Made by a program: the position numbers and the translations under genes. Shown here in pieces: positions 10,207 through 29,037 of a stretch of 29,037 bases of DNA; positions within the stretch are counted from its first letter, which is position 1; the number at the start of each line of letters is the position of its first letter. Origin of the DNA: Ophiothrix spiculata (lineage: Eukaryota; Echinodermata; Ophiuroidea; Amphilepidida; Ophiotrichidae); assembly GCA_000969725.1 (NCBI GenBank), contig JXSR01S010220.1, one strand, 5' to 3'. The notes beneath the pieces are model-generated. The model was not told where the DNA came from. It did not search any database and worked only from the letters and a program-made list of their open reading frames with translations.

Positions 10207-29037
<18,831 letters not shown>

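Overview
The window is eukaryotic (metazoan) nuclear DNA. It is AT-rich, has long introns with GT-AG boundaries, tRNA-derived SINEs, many short inverted-repeat transposons and a 553-base assembly gap. The repeat types and the recognisable gene suggest a marine invertebrate, probably a non-vertebrate deuterostome such as an echinoderm or hemichordate. That placement is inference.

Layout. At the left edge (72-680, + strand) is the last coding exon of a gene that enters from outside the window. It encodes a 202-aa Thr/Glu/Gln-rich tail of the kind found in nuclear regulatory proteins; I do not recognise the gene. From 681 to about 10.2 kb there is no gene, only a dense pile of non-autonomous transposons, several nested in one another. 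From 28607 down to 10207 (- strand) lie 15 exons of PIK3R4/VPS15, the pseudokinase/HEAT/WD40 scaffold of the class III PI3-kinase (VPS34) complex. The N-terminal kinase part is beyond the right edge. Visible exons run from the HEAT region through the linker to the complete C-terminal WD40 part and stop codon. Splice phases chain correctly at every junction that can be seen; the 5' part of one exon is lost in the gap (17618-18170). The two genes converge.

The most unusual signal is in the WD40 half of PIK3R4. In three exons the 3' end of the exon plus its 5' splice site has been tandemly amplified into the downstream intron: ten donors at 94/87-bp spacing after the exon at 14375-14532, nine intact GTAAGC donors in a 19-bp repeat with 71-bp higher-order structure after the exon at 16662-16769, and three 160-bp copies after the exon at 21486-21789. 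A fourth intron starts with a 41-bp minisatellite 16-20 bp from its donor, the donor at 20094 carries an 8-bp duplication, and a decayed copy of part of the last exon lies just past the stop codon. The locus therefore carries arrays of competing 5' splice sites. One of the extra donors would add 29 in-frame residues.

Transposon stratigraphy is clear. The oldest layer includes TIR families with two copies in the window (1701/8641, 4488/25055, 9171/23726, 10542/22171). Younger elements with TTA, TTAA or CTTAAG target duplications have inserted into some of them, and several empty sites can be checked within the window.
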